Shown in pieces: positions 5,990-15,400 of a DNA stretch of 64,000 nt (its first letter is position 1; each line of letters starts with the position of its first letter). Source of the stretch: JAPKZH01 sp963715635 (GTDB lineage: Bacteria > Acidobacteriota > Aminicenantia > Aminicenantales > UBA4085); contig OY970261.1 in the NCBI GenBank assembly GCA_963715635.1, positions 2,914,001-2,978,000 on the forward strand, written 5' to 3'. Made by a program: the position numbers and the translations under genes. The notes below the pieces were generated by a model. The model saw only the letters and a list, made by a program, of their open reading frames with translations, was not told the origin of the DNA and searched no databases.

Positions 5990-8900
5990 CTATTCATGGG
6001 ATTTTCCTGCAAGACGGGCCAGGGTTTCATAAAGGACGGGGACGATGAAGAGTCGCAGCAGGATGGCGAAAAAGAATCCGCCGATATAAACCACCGCCAG
6101 TGGCCGGTGGAGCTCCGCCCCTGTCGTGACAATTAAAGCCATAGGAATGACACTTACGATCATCACCATATCGGTCATAAAAATAGGCTTGAATTTGGTC
6201 AGCGCTCCCTTTTCGACGGATTCTCTCAGCGAAAAGCCTTGCCGTCGATAATCGTTGATCTTGGCCACAAGGATGACATCATTCTGGACGCAGATGCCAA
6301 AAAGAGCGATGAGCCCGATCGTGGAGGACACGTTGATTGTCTGCCCGGCGATGAGAAGGCCCAGTATGCCTCCAATCAGAGTCGATGGGATGTTCATGAT
6401 AATGAGGAGCGCCTGCCAGATGGAGCCGAACGAAGAAAAAAGGACGACAAAGATGATCATAATAACGATCGCCATAAGGAGCGTCAGGTGACGCAAGGCT
6501 CTCTGCTGGCTTTCGAACTGGCCTCCGAAGGACACAAAATAGCCCGGCGGCAACATCACCTGCTTGGAAATTTTCTGTTGGGCTTCTTCGACAAAGCTCC
6601 CAATGTCACGCTTGACCACGTTGCAGAGGATGATTTTTCGCCGCATCAGATTTTCACGGAAAATTGCCTGAGGCCCTTCGCTCCGCGACATGTCCGCCAG
6701 CTCCGAAAGGGGGATCCGTTCTCCGCTGGGGGCGCTGATCAAAAGATTTTTTATAGTTTCTTCGTCGTTTCGGTATTCCTCCGGGAGTCGGATAAGGACA
6801 GAGGTCACCCGGTCAGGCTCATAAACGTCCGTAGCTTCGATTCCTTTTAAAGCAGTTTCGATTGTCTCGGCCACCTGGCTGACAGAGATTCCAAAGAGAG
6901 CCAGCTTCTCTCTTTTTAATTGAATGACCAACTGCGGGACGCCGGTCGTCTGTTCAATCTGCAGGTCAGCCACTCCCCTGATTTCAGCCAAGGCATTCCT
7001 TATTTCCTCAATCTTTTCGTTAAGGATATCCAGCTCCTGGCCAAAAAGCTTCACCGAAAGCTGCCCTTCTGTGCCGGTCAACATTTCCGCAAGTTTGTTC
7101 GCGATCGGCTGTTCAAAAATGTAGGCTACTCCCGGCAGCTTATCCAGCTCCTGGCGCATCGCCTGGGTGACTTCTTTAAACCCTCGCTTTCTATTTTCCC
7201 GGGGCAGAAGTTCGATGTTGTAATGACTGTGATTGACAGGATGAAGGTGTTCCGATCCTTCCGCTGTTCCGGTCGTCCTGGTCACAGAAACGACTTCAGG
7301 GAAAGAAAGAAATGTCTTTTCGATGCGCGTGCCCATTTTCATGGATTCTTCAAGGGAAGTCTCAGGAAGCATCACCGTCGAGGCCATGATGGACCCCTCA
7401 TCGAGAGGGGGAACAAATTCCTTTCCGAGGAAATTGTAGGCGACCGCTGCCGCCCCAATTAATATTAGAAATATGGTTATGAGAAGCCTCTTGTGCCGGA
7501 GAGCTTTCGTCAGGAGCACGTGATATTTTTTTTGCAAGAAATCGCTGACCGGGTTCCGTCTGTCCTTGATATGTTTCTCGGTCAGGAAGACAAAGGCTAA
7601 AATGGGCTGGAGGGTGATGTTGAGGAGCATCGCCCCAAAAAGGGCGGCGGCAACGGCAAACGCCGTGGGCCGAAACATGGCCCCTTCGAGACCTTGGAGA
7701 GTCAGCAGAGGAAGAAAAACGAGGATGATGATCAAACTGGCTGAGAATAGATACTTCCCCACTTCCTTGGCTGCTTCCGATATCAGGAAAAGCCGGGGCG
7801 CCTGGCCTTCTTTCTCTTTCAGCACGCGGAAGATGTTCTCCACCATGATGATCGAGCCATTGGCCATCTTCCCTATTCCGATGGCCAAGCCGCCGATGGA
7901 CATGACGGTCAGTTTGATGCCGAAAATGTTCATCAGAATCAAAGCGATCAGAATCGAAAAGGGAATGGTCAGCGAAGCGATGAATGAGCTCCTCAGGTTC
8001 CACATAAAAAAGAGCATAACCAGGACAATAAAACAAATACCTTCCAGAATGGAAACTTCGACATGATGGATGGACTTCAGAATTAAAATCGACTGGTCGT
8101 AGAAGGGCTTGATCTTGATGTGTTGGGGAAGGTCCTTGGCGATTTGAGCGATGCCTTTTTTGAGATGGCTTATGGCTCGAAGCGTATCTCCTCCATACTG
8201 CTTTTCCACGGTGACAGAAACAGCTTCTTTGCCGTTGTGGCTGGCCGCATCGCGTCTAAATTTTCCTCCAATTTTCACCTCAGCCACGTCTTTCACGAAA
8301 ACAGGAACGTTGTTACGCGAAGTGATGACCGTATTCTGGATGTGCTCCAGGGTTTCAATTCGGCCCATTCCTTTGATAAGGACTTCCTGAGCCCCCTTGG
8401 AGATGATTCCTCCAGAGAAATTCCTGTTGCTGTTTTCGATGGCGTCTTTAACTTCGCGAATCGTCAGATTATAGTTTTTCAACATCTCCGGCTTGAGGAA
8501 GACCTGAAACTGTTTCACAAAGCCGCCGAGGTTGATGATGAAGGATATTCCAGGAACTCCCTGGAGCCTGTACCGGATCGTCCAGTCTGCGATCGACCTG
8601 AGCTCCACAGGGTCCGCGCCGTCTCCAATCACGGCAAACTCGAAGACTTCTCCCATCCTCGAAGACACGGGGCCAAGGATGGGCTGGGTGGTGCCCAGTG
8701 GGAGACGCCCGGAGACGAGCTCGAGCTTGCTGGAGACAATTTGGCGAGCCAGGTAGATATCCGTGCCCCAGTCAAATTCTACCGTGACGACGGAATCGCC
8801 GGTGGCTGACTCCGACCTGACGCGCGTCACATGGGGTGCTCCGGAGAGCAAACTCTCCAGAGGAAAAGAAATCAACCTTTCTACATCCTCAGAAGCCATG

Positions 8901-9064
8901 CCCGGGTTTTCCGTGATGATCGTTACCAGAGGAGCGTTGAGGTCGGGATATATATCTTTAGGAATATTGAGGTAGACGAGGACGCCCCAGATAGAAACCA
9001 GAACGACGAGAAAAACAGTCAGCAATCGATGTTTCAGAGCGTAATCAATGATTCTATCGATCAT
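5990..9064 (-). CDS. Heavy-metal efflux RND permease (CusA/CzcA family)
   Basis: 1024 residues, the normal length, with the usual plan of 12 membrane helices and two large periplasmic loops after TM1 and TM7. IYPDLNAPLVTIITENPGM is a clear HME-RND N-terminal signature. The TM4 motif is GLAIGIGKMANGSIIMVEN (392-410). The aspartate that carries protons in CusA and CzcA (D405 in CusA) is Asn402 here, and a Lys (399) lies three residues before it. The protein would still be expected to form a trimer pumping metal ions from periplasm to outside with the adaptor and channel next to it. Which metal cannot be read; copper/silver or nickel are candidates. AGGAGA precedes the ATG at 9064. It is the last gene of the efflux operon, and base composition is more AT-rich than in surrounding genes. 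Confidence 0.9.
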   Translation of the reverse strand: MIDRIIDYALKHRLLTVFLVVLVSIWGVLVYLNIPKDIYPDLNAPLVTIITENPGMASEDVERLISFPLESLLSGAPHVTRVRSESATGDSVVTVEFDWGTDIYLARQIVSSKLELVSGRLPLGTTQPILGPVSSRMGEVFEFAVIGDGADPVELRSIADWTIRYRLQGVPGISFIINLGGFVKQFQVFLKPEMLKNYNLTIREVKDAIENSNRNFSGGIISKGAQEVLIKGMGRIETLEHIQNTVITSRNNVPVFVKDVAEVKIGGKFRRDAASHNGKEAVSVTVEKQYGGDTLRAISHLKKGIAQIAKDLPQHIKIKPFYDQSILILKSIHHVEVSILEGICFIVLVMLFFMWNLRSSFIASLTIPFSILIALILMNIFGIKLTVMSIGGLAIGIGKMANGSIIMVENIFRVLKEKEGQAPRLFLISEAAKEVGKYLFSASLIIILVFLPLLTLQGLEGAMFRPTAFAVAAALFGAMLLNITLQPILAFVFLTEKHIKDRRNPVSDFLQKKYHVLLTKALRHKRLLITIFLILIGAAAVAYNFLGKEFVPPLDEGSIMASTVMLPETSLEESMKMGTRIEKTFLSFPEVVSVTRTTGTAEGSEHLHPVNHSHYNIELLPRENRKRGFKEVTQAMRQELDKLPGVAYIFEQPIANKLAEMLTGTEGQLSVKLFGQELDILNEKIEEIRNALAEIRGVADLQIEQTTGVPQLVIQLKREKLALFGISVSQVAETIETALKGIEATDVYEPDRVTSVLIRLPEEYRNDEETIKNLLISAPSGERIPLSELADMSRSEGPQAIFRENLMRRKIILCNVVKRDIGSFVEEAQQKISKQVMLPPGYFVSFGGQFESQQRALRHLTLLMAIVIMIIFVVLFSSFGSIWQALLIIMNIPSTLIGGILGLLIAGQTINVSSTIGLIALFGICVQNDVILVAKINDYRRQGFSLRESVEKGALTKFKPIFMTDMVMIVSVIPMALIVTTGAELHRPLAVVYIGGFFFAILLRLFIVPVLYETLARLAGKSHE

Positions 9065-9080
9065 GATGATTTCTCCTGGC

Positions 9081-10394
9081 TCAGTGGATGCCAGCTTTCT
9101 TCAAAATTTCATCATAGAGCTTTGATTTCAGCTGATAACTTCCCTTGGTCACGATATCATCTCCCTCGCTCAGTCCGCTGAGAATTTCAATGAATCCTTT
9201 CTCTTTTACCCCCGTTTCAATGGCCTGAGGAAAGAACTTACCTTCTCTTTTGATAAAAACGATCTTTTCGTCTTTATCATCCAAGACTGCGGATTCGGGG
9301 ACAACCAAGCTGTCGCTTAAATGATTGAGATAGATTTTAATCGTGGCAAACATGCCAGGCTTCAGCTTATATCCCATATTCTCAACTTCGGTTCTGACAG
9401 TAATCGTGCGTGTGTCTTCTTTCAAAATATCGCTGACATAACAGATTTTCCCGACAAATGTTTCGCCCGGGTATGCCGGAACAGAAACTTCCACGTTTTG
9501 TCCAATCCTAATTTTCGCGATGTCTTTCTCATAGATTTCGGCATCCACCCAGAGGAGCCGGGGGTCCAATATGGTCATGATCTCCGAAGACTGATCGACC
9601 ATAGCTCCCAGGACCGCGTTGTTCTGGACGATTTTTCCTGAAATGGGCGCGAAAAGGGTGATGACAGGATTAATCTGATGGGTTTCAGCTATGCCTTTGA
9701 CCTGCTCTTCCGAAAAGCCTAAAACATGCAGTTTTTTCTCGGCGGCATCTAAGTTGGCTTGGGCGACTTTGAATCCCGCTTCCGTGGCCAAGGAATTTTT
9801 TTGAGCCCCGACTCCCCGGTCAAAGAGCTTTTTCTCCCGATCATAATTGCTCCTGGCGAGCTCAAAATCCGCCTTCGCTTTATAGAAGGCGGATTTGGCT
9901 TCACCGACTTCTTCGCTTTGAAGAGTGACCAGCGGCTGGCCGACTTTCACCCAATCACCTATTGTCACATGAATTTGGCCTATCCTGGCAGAGAACGCAT
10001 AGCAGACGATGGCCTTTCTGCTTTGATGAGCGAGAATCTTTCCCATAGCTTCCAAGTGAGATCTCAGACCTTTAGTGGTAACTTTCGCTGTTTCTATCTC
10101 GACAACCTGCTTCTCGGCGTCGCTCAATTCGACGTGGTCAGAGATTTCCCAAGCTCTCTGATAATTTCTTCCGGCTCTTCGGCCAAAGCCTTTTCCCGGG
10201 AGCCTTCCTCGGCCGACGTCAGCAGCACGATTTTCTACCTCTCTCTTTGCTGACAGCGTTTCTTCTTGGACGCTTTCTGACTTCTGCGAAGATATATCGT
10301 TTCTTATGTTTTCTTTTTCGGGCGTTTTTGAGCACTGGAACTCAAAGATAGCAATGGAAATCATAAGAAAGAATAGAGAAATTTGTTTAATCAT
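9081..10394 (-). CDS. RND periplasmic adaptor lipoprotein (CusB/CzcB type membrane fusion protein)
   Basis: 437 residues from the ATG at 10394 (AAAGGAG at the right distance). The signal peptide ends in a lipobox (IFEFQC) and a linker of charged residues follows. Next come the barrel-sandwich half with RIGQIHVTIGDWVKVGQPLVTLQSEEVGEAK, a long alpha-helical hairpin (residues about 165-225), the second sandwich half (TLFAPISGKIVQNNAVLGAMV) and the beta-barrel/membrane-proximal part. It connects the inner-membrane pump to the outer-membrane channel. No extra Met/His-rich metal-binding tail is seen. The gene overlaps the channel gene upstream by 8 bp and ends 16 bp before the pump gene. Confidence 0.88.
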   Translation of the reverse strand: MIKQISLFFLMISIAIFEFQCSKTPEKENIRNDISSQKSESVQEETLSAKREVENRAADVGRGRLPGKGFGRRAGRNYQRAWEISDHVELSDAEKQVVEIETAKVTTKGLRSHLEAMGKILAHQSRKAIVCYAFSARIGQIHVTIGDWVKVGQPLVTLQSEEVGEAKSAFYKAKADFELARSNYDREKKLFDRGVGAQKNSLATEAGFKVAQANLDAAEKKLHVLGFSEEQVKGIAETHQINPVITLFAPISGKIVQNNAVLGAMVDQSSEIMTILDPRLLWVDAEIYEKDIAKIRIGQNVEVSVPAYPGETFVGKICYVSDILKEDTRTITVRTEVENMGYKLKPGMFATIKIYLNHLSDSLVVPESAVLDDKDEKIVFIKREGKFFPQAIETGVKEKGFIEILSGLSEGDDIVTKGSYQLKSKLYDEILKKAGIH

Positions 10395-11652
10395 CGTTAT
10401 CTCCTTTAAGGGTTTGGCCAACGGATTTTTCTAAGGCAGCTAAAGTGACGTCGTAGTTATAAAGAGCATCAGCATAAGACCTCCTGGCTTCGATCAAAGT
10501 CCGCCTGGCTTCGATTAGCTCTATCCCCCCTATTTCGCCTTCTTGATAACTGAAAAGATACATGTTATAGACTTCCTCCGCCTGAGCCAGCATTTCTTCT
10601 TCGAAGAGTTGGATCTGACTGGCTGCCGTGAGTGCATTCCTATAGGCTTCCTCAACCTCCAGGCTGATGGAGTTTTTCAAATGTTCTAACTCTCTTTTTA
10701 GGGATTCTATATAAGCTTCTGCTTCGGCGATCTGCCCTTTTTTAGGTTGCCAAAAAAACAGAGGAACCGGAAAGGAAAGAGTAAAATCCCATGTGGTTTT
10801 TTCTCCCTCAAGGCGGTGCCGGGAAAGTCCAAGTTCGAAATCCGGGAAATAGCTTAAGTAACCCTGCTTTTTCTTGTTAATTTCTTTTTCTAGAGAGATA
10901 TTCAATTTCTTGACCTCGGGGCGAAAAGAAAAGGCCCTCTGTTTCAACTCCTCAAGCTCCATGGGGCTGAAGGTCTTTTTCAGCGTTCCCTTGATCTCCA
11001 GTGGCTCGAATTTTTTGCGCGCTAAAAGAAAATTCAGCAGGGCTTTGGCCAAGCTTTCCTCATTGGCGACAGTTTTCACTTCGTTGGCAGCTTTTAAAGC
11101 TTCCACTCGCGCTCTCAGAACTTCAACCTTGGCCACATCTCCCGCCCCATGCTTGAACTCTGCCTTTTGGAGAAAATCTTGAGCGAGTTCTAAGTTCTGT
11201 TGGGCATAACGGAGTTTCTCTTTTGCGAGAAGAAGGCCATAGAAGGCTTGTTTGACCTGATAAGCAACGGTCAGCTTTAAGAGGTCAATTTCGGACAAGA
11301 GTTCAAACGATTCCTGGGTGGCAATTTTTCCCCTTAACAGTCTTTTCCCGGGAAACTCAACCGTTTGGCTGAGGCCGAAATACGATTCATTGGATTCCTT
11401 AAAATTCAATAAGCTTGGCTGTAAATCTGAGTCATAGTCGAGGGATGGCTGGGGAAAAGCTTTCGCTTGACTAATTCGAGCCAGGGCCGCCCGATATTGC
11501 CCTAAGGAAGAGAGAATAAGAGGATTTTGCTCGAGGGCGACGGAGATGCATTGTTCGAGAGATAGGACTTCTTTTGCGCTTGCCTGATTAAAGAAGGAGT
11601 TTTCAAGTCCCAAGAGCATAATCAAGAAGAATGATATTTTTTTTAGGTCCAT
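10387..11652 (-). CDS. TolC-family outer-membrane efflux channel
   Basis: 421 residues with a signal peptide (cleavage near QASAKE). It then has the two-fold repeated OEP architecture: LSLEQCISVALEQNPLIL begins the first repeat and MELEELKQRAFSFRPEVKKL the second, each followed by long helices. A pattern of Ala/Glu-rich amphipathic helices (EAYRNALTAASQIQLFEEE) fits the periplasmic tunnel. It forms the exit duct for the RND system. The order in the operon is small Cys protein, channel, adaptor, pump, all minus strand, which is the common order for CusCBA/CzcCBA systems. Confidence 0.88.
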   Translation of the reverse strand: MDLKKISFFLIMLLGLENSFFNQASAKEVLSLEQCISVALEQNPLILSSLGQYRAALARISQAKAFPQPSLDYDSDLQPSLLNFKESNESYFGLSQTVEFPGKRLLRGKIATQESFELLSEIDLLKLTVAYQVKQAFYGLLLAKEKLRYAQQNLELAQDFLQKAEFKHGAGDVAKVEVLRARVEALKAANEVKTVANEESLAKALLNFLLARKKFEPLEIKGTLKKTFSPMELEELKQRAFSFRPEVKKLNISLEKEINKKKQGYLSYFPDFELGLSRHRLEGEKTTWDFTLSFPVPLFFWQPKKGQIAEAEAYIESLKRELEHLKNSISLEVEEAYRNALTAASQIQLFEEEMLAQAEEVYNMYLFSYQEGEIGGIELIEARRTLIEARRSYADALYNYDVTLAALEKSVGQTLKGDNDD

Positions 11653-11709
11653 TTAGCCTCCTCGGAATTTTGTCAGAGAGATCCAAAGTTTTGAGGGGAG
11701 GTGAAGAGG

Positions 11710-11988
11710 CTAGCTTTGAGGAGGGGAGCGGCCGCAAGAAGAAATTAATAAGGTCTCTTTCAAATGGAATGAAAGAGAAATCTTGATGATGTCAATAAAA
11801 AAGAGTTCAGGAATCTGGAAGAAGTTAATTTGGCCCGTAGCGAATGTCGAGTTCAGGAAATTACAGGCGGGGCAATTATCTTTATGAAAGACAGTTTTTT
11901 CGGTATGAGCAAAATTGACCAGAAGAGTAACTATAAAAAAGACAAAGAGGAAAGTGATTGAAAGAAAGCTCTCCTTTTTGCCCCTCAT
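11710..11988 (-). CDS. Small cysteine-containing protein at the head of the RND operon
   Basis: 92 residues: one N-terminal membrane segment (FLSITFLFVFFIVTLLVNF), then FHKDNCPACNFLNSTFA with a CxxC near a His, an aromatic middle, and a C-terminal tail SCGRSPPQS. Small proteins with one helix, a periplasmic His/Cys-x-x-Cys site and an R-x-P-P tail are common in front of CusCBA/CzcCBA operons (DUF2946-like). I infer a periplasmic metal-binding or sensing accessory protein. The gene lies 57 bp upstream of the channel gene. Family assignment is by pattern only. Confidence 0.6.
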   Translation of the reverse strand: MRGKKESFLSITFLFVFFIVTLLVNFAHTEKTVFHKDNCPACNFLNSTFATGQINFFQIPELFFIDIIKISLSFHLKETLLISSCGRSPPQS

Positions 11989-12543
11989 TTTTTCTGCCGA
12001 GAAATATATTACAATATCTAAAGAAAGTCAATTTGGAGGGGAAGACCCCTTCCAACGGGCGCCGGGAAGACCCGGCCGCCCTGCCTCCCCTTCTCGGGCG
12101 GGGCATGAAACCCCGCCCTGCGACCAAGGGGGCGACTCCCCCTTGGAACCCTCTCGAGCGGTTCCCCGTGGCAAGCCACGGGGCATATGAACCGCTCGTC
12201 AATTTTAGCAATTCTCGGTTTGTCCGCCGGGAGAACCGACCAGAAGGAGATTTATTTTACATCGCCGCGCGGCCGGAAATATTCTTCCATCGTGATCAAG
12301 AGGGGAGATTTATGGGCCGGGACGGCTATTCAACACACCCCGGAAAAAGGAAAATTCTATAAAGACACCTGTGAAAGATGGAGAAGGCTGGTCTGCGACG
12401 GCTGCATTACTTCAAGCCTCGATGGACATTATGAATACGGCCTGGTCTGTTCCTGGGCTGACGCTCAAGAAATAAGAATAAATCCACCCGCCACGTTCAC
12501 TTCAATTCTTTCTTCCAGAGTCCAAAATAGTCATTTGGGCCGA
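11989..12543. other. Long intergenic region with GC-rich hairpin cluster, no convincing gene
   Basis: 555 bp between the 3' end of the proton ATPase gene and the start of the RND operon (both minus strand). It must hold the RND promoter and any ATPase terminator. 12040-12200 is strikingly GC-rich and structured (see the hairpin entry). The remaining 340 bp can be read as an open frame of 138 codons on the plus strand. That frame starts inside a hairpin, lacks a ribosome site and resembles nothing I know, so I do not call it. Confidence 0.6.
12096..12198. repeat. Cluster of three perfect hairpins
   Basis: Stem 1: GGGCGGGG (12096-12103) with CCCCGCCC (12111-12118), 7-nt loop. Stem 2: CCAAGGGGG (12124-12132) with CCCCCTTGG (12138-12146), 5-nt loop. 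Stem 3: CGAGCGGTT (12155-12163) with AACCGCTCG (12190-12198), enclosing CCCCGTGGC (12164-12172) with GCCACGGGG (12175-12183). No U-run follows any of them, so they are not ordinary terminators in either direction. They look like a REP/BIME-type extragenic element or a structured leader of the RND operon. Confidence 0.8.
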
Positions 12544-14997
12544 TCAGGCAAGTTTCATCTTTTTAATAAGACGGGTTTTTACGGAATCGTTGATGAACAA
12601 TGAAAATAGGATGTTAAAGCCGATAGCAAAAGCGGTCATTTGGAGCGGAATGCGCTGAAGAGCGCCGGGGATTCCAAGCGTTGAGATCATGATCCCGACA
12701 AGCATGTCGACTAGAATAACGCTCAACAGCATCCGGCTTGGCATTGAGCTCCAGAAATGACGCCGTTCCCTGACGACGAATATAGAGGTTACGGCTGAAA
12801 AGAAGAGAATTTCAAAGCTGAACGTTTGAACATGCGGATCGGACGGCGATAGATGCCAAATTTTTAATCCCATCCAAAGAAGAACCAAGGATTCCAAAAC
12901 CATGAATATGCCAAGAACGGTCGAAACCTTGACGAAACTCGCGATGTTCCAAGTATCGGGCGATCTTGACCATCTGACATGATCCGTAGACAAGGAGATC
13001 TTCACAAAATCCGTCATCAACAGCAATAGCACCATGGCAAGAGCGGAAACCACAAAATCGCCGGTGATCAGAAAGACGCCGACGACAAAGGAAGACTTCA
13101 GGATTGTTCTCATGATTTTGTTGAGAACCCACGTGTTGATCCTTTGATAGACTTTCCGGCCGTTCTTGACCAGTTCGACGATGCCCGACAATCCCGCGCT
13201 CGTCAGGACGACACTGGCCGACGCTTTGGCAATGTCCGTGGCGTTGTTCACGGCGATCCCGACTTCGGCCTGCTTGAGGGCGGGGGCGTCGTTGACGCCG
13301 TCTCCCGTCATCCCCACAACATGCGTTCCAGCCTGAAGGCTTTGGACGATAAGATATTTATCTTCCGGATAGACTTCCGCGAAACCGGCACTTTGTTCCA
13401 TCATCCTCAATGCCGCGGCGCGATCGGTCGTCATCAGGGCTTTCAAATCCGGCATGCGGGAGACGTTTTCTCCAATTCCGATGTCTCTAGCGACCTCTTG
13501 TGCTATCGGCAAGGCGTCGCCGGTCAACATCTTGATCGATATGCCTAGAGATTGAAGCTCTTGGATCAAGGCTTTCGAATCAGGCCTGGGGCGATCGCTG
13601 AGGGCGGCCAATCCGGCGACGGCCGGCTTCGAGTCTTCAATCAGGGCGACGGCCAACGTTTTATATCCTTTTTTCGAATAGCCCTCGATGCGGGCTTCCA
13701 AGTCCTTGAGCTCTTGCGATTCGAGACCGCAAACTCGGGCGATAACCGACACCGCTCCTTTCATGACGCGAAAAACCTTGTGATCGTGTCTGATCAGGGC
13801 TTCCGTTTTTCGCAAAAGGGGATCGAAAGGAACAAAGCTGTCCTGAATGTACGAGGAGCTCAGCAAATCCTTCTCCTTCGCAAGCTTGATGAATGCCAGG
13901 TCCAGAGGATCCTGGTTGGCTTCTTGCGAGGCGAGTGCGCCATACAGGATGACGTCCTTATCGGAAAACGGTTCTAAGGGGATGATGTGGGAAATGGACA
14001 ATTCATTCAACGTCAGGGTCCCGGTTTTGTCCACGCACAAAACGTCCATGGTCGCGGCGTCCTCCGTCGCGCTCAATCGCGTGATCAGGACGTTTTTCCT
14101 GGCCAGTTCCCTGGCCCCGACGGCCATGCTCACGGTGAACATTACCGGCAGGGCGACGGGGATCGCCGACAATAGAAGCACCAGCATCAAGGGTAAAATT
14201 TCGAGGAGGGGGAAGCCCCGGATTATCGATATTCCCAGTGTCAAGCTCAAGAGGCCGCCGATAATCATGAGCAACCATTTCACAAGCTTGGCGACCACCT
14301 CTTCCATGTGAAGTTTGGGACGTGCGCTTTGAACAAGCTGCGTCGTCTTTCCATAATTTGTCGACGCGCCCGTTTGGATGATGACCCCTGTCCCCTCTCC
14401 TCGTTTAAGCACCGATCCCGCATATAAAAGGTCTCCGGTCTTCTTAGCCAGGGTCAGAGATTCTCCCGTCAAAGCGGATTGGTCCACGGAGACTGCGCCG
14501 TTTAGGATTTTCATGTCCGCGGGGATAAAATCTCCGGACCGGACTCTCAGGACATCTCCCGGAACCAATTCCCTGGCGGGAACGAGCGCCCACGCGCCGT
14601 CTCTGAGCGTCCTGGCTTGAATCTGGAGTTTTGTTTTCAATTCTTCGACCGCGCGGGAGGCGTTCTGCTCCTCCAAAAAGCTAATGATCGAATTCATGAT
14701 CAGCAGTCCGCCGACGATATAGACATCCGCGTCCTTATGCAGAATCCACGACAGGACAATGATGAGCTCGAGCATCCAGGCAGTCAGGCCCCAAAACTTT
14801 TTGAGAAAGCTCCGGAGGGGATGAGCTTTTTTCTCGGGAACTTCGTTGGAGCCGAATCGCTGAAGTCGATGTTCGACGTCTGTTTTCTTTAATCCGGCGC
14901 TTAAATCCGTTGCCAAGCGTGTGAGGACATCGTCCGCCGTCATCCGCTCGTATTCTTGGGATTCAAGGTTCTTTGGAAGCGCCGTCGATTTGTTCAT
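12544..14997 (-). CDS. P3A-type proton-exporting ATPase
   Basis: 817 residues from the ATG at 14997; a longer frame to 15045 exists but MNKSTALPKNLESQEYERM is the natural start. In order: N-terminal cation-ATPase domain; actuator domain with LTGES (176-180); TM4 with SAIPVALPVMFTVSMAVGA; phosphorylation motif CVDKTGTLT with the phospho-aspartate at 323; hinge MTGDGVNDAPALKQAEVGIAV; and a C-terminal membrane part with the final four or so helices. The PVALPVM segment in TM4 and the length are those of plasma-membrane H+-ATPases rather than Ca2+ or heavy-metal pumps. It would generate a membrane potential at the cost of ATP or help in pH homeostasis. No regulatory C-terminal extension as in fungal enzymes. 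Confidence 0.88.
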   Translation of the reverse strand: MNKSTALPKNLESQEYERMTADDVLTRLATDLSAGLKKTDVEHRLQRFGSNEVPEKKAHPLRSFLKKFWGLTAWMLELIIVLSWILHKDADVYIVGGLLIMNSIISFLEEQNASRAVEELKTKLQIQARTLRDGAWALVPARELVPGDVLRVRSGDFIPADMKILNGAVSVDQSALTGESLTLAKKTGDLLYAGSVLKRGEGTGVIIQTGASTNYGKTTQLVQSARPKLHMEEVVAKLVKWLLMIIGGLLSLTLGISIIRGFPLLEILPLMLVLLLSAIPVALPVMFTVSMAVGARELARKNVLITRLSATEDAATMDVLCVDKTGTLTLNELSISHIIPLEPFSDKDVILYGALASQEANQDPLDLAFIKLAKEKDLLSSSYIQDSFVPFDPLLRKTEALIRHDHKVFRVMKGAVSVIARVCGLESQELKDLEARIEGYSKKGYKTLAVALIEDSKPAVAGLAALSDRPRPDSKALIQELQSLGISIKMLTGDALPIAQEVARDIGIGENVSRMPDLKALMTTDRAAALRMMEQSAGFAEVYPEDKYLIVQSLQAGTHVVGMTGDGVNDAPALKQAEVGIAVNNATDIAKASASVVLTSAGLSGIVELVKNGRKVYQRINTWVLNKIMRTILKSSFVVGVFLITGDFVVSALAMVLLLLMTDFVKISLSTDHVRWSRSPDTWNIASFVKVSTVLGIFMVLESLVLLWMGLKIWHLSPSDPHVQTFSFEILFFSAVTSIFVVRERRHFWSSMPSRMLLSVILVDMLVGIMISTLGIPGALQRIPLQMTAFAIGFNILFSLFINDSVKTRLIKKMKLA

Positions 14998-15400
14998 ATT
15001 CAAGTCGATCGCAACCAGTTTATGATAAAATATCCTCCGTCTCAAGAAAATTGCTCAGCGGAGCTGGACTATGGTCCTCCGTTGAAGGATCGATTGAGAT
15101 CGGACGAAGTTTTCCGCGAGGGGAATTCCTCCGGCTTTTCTCGGATAAAGACGATTCCCCTGGAACACTTGATTCTTTTCTTGCTGGAAAAATAAAAGAA
15201 CGGCTCAGCATTTCAGCGGATGCCCAAATGCGGCGCCTGACTTGAAGCTTCTCAAAGAAGCGCTCCGCGAAGAAGGCAAAGTCAATTCTAGCCAATCCCC
15301 GTTTGCCGGAGAAGAACCAACCAGCAGGAGATTGATTTTCGACCGATATTTGATTAGTATTTATTTTCTTTGAGCGAATAAAGCGGACGAGAGGATAATG
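14998..15400. other. Divergent intergenic region, nothing else recognised
   Basis: 403 bp between the minus-strand proton ATPase and the plus-strand cysteine desulfurase-family gene. Short open frames on both strands lack ribosome sites and family resemblance. It should contain both promoters; the AT-rich stretch just upstream of 15380 is the likeliest for the plus-strand gene. Confidence 0.5.

Noticed and set aside
12187..12603. 138-codon open frame in the hairpin-rich gap
   Set aside because: Begins inside a perfect hairpin, has no ribosome site, overlaps the end of the ATPase gene and resembles no family.
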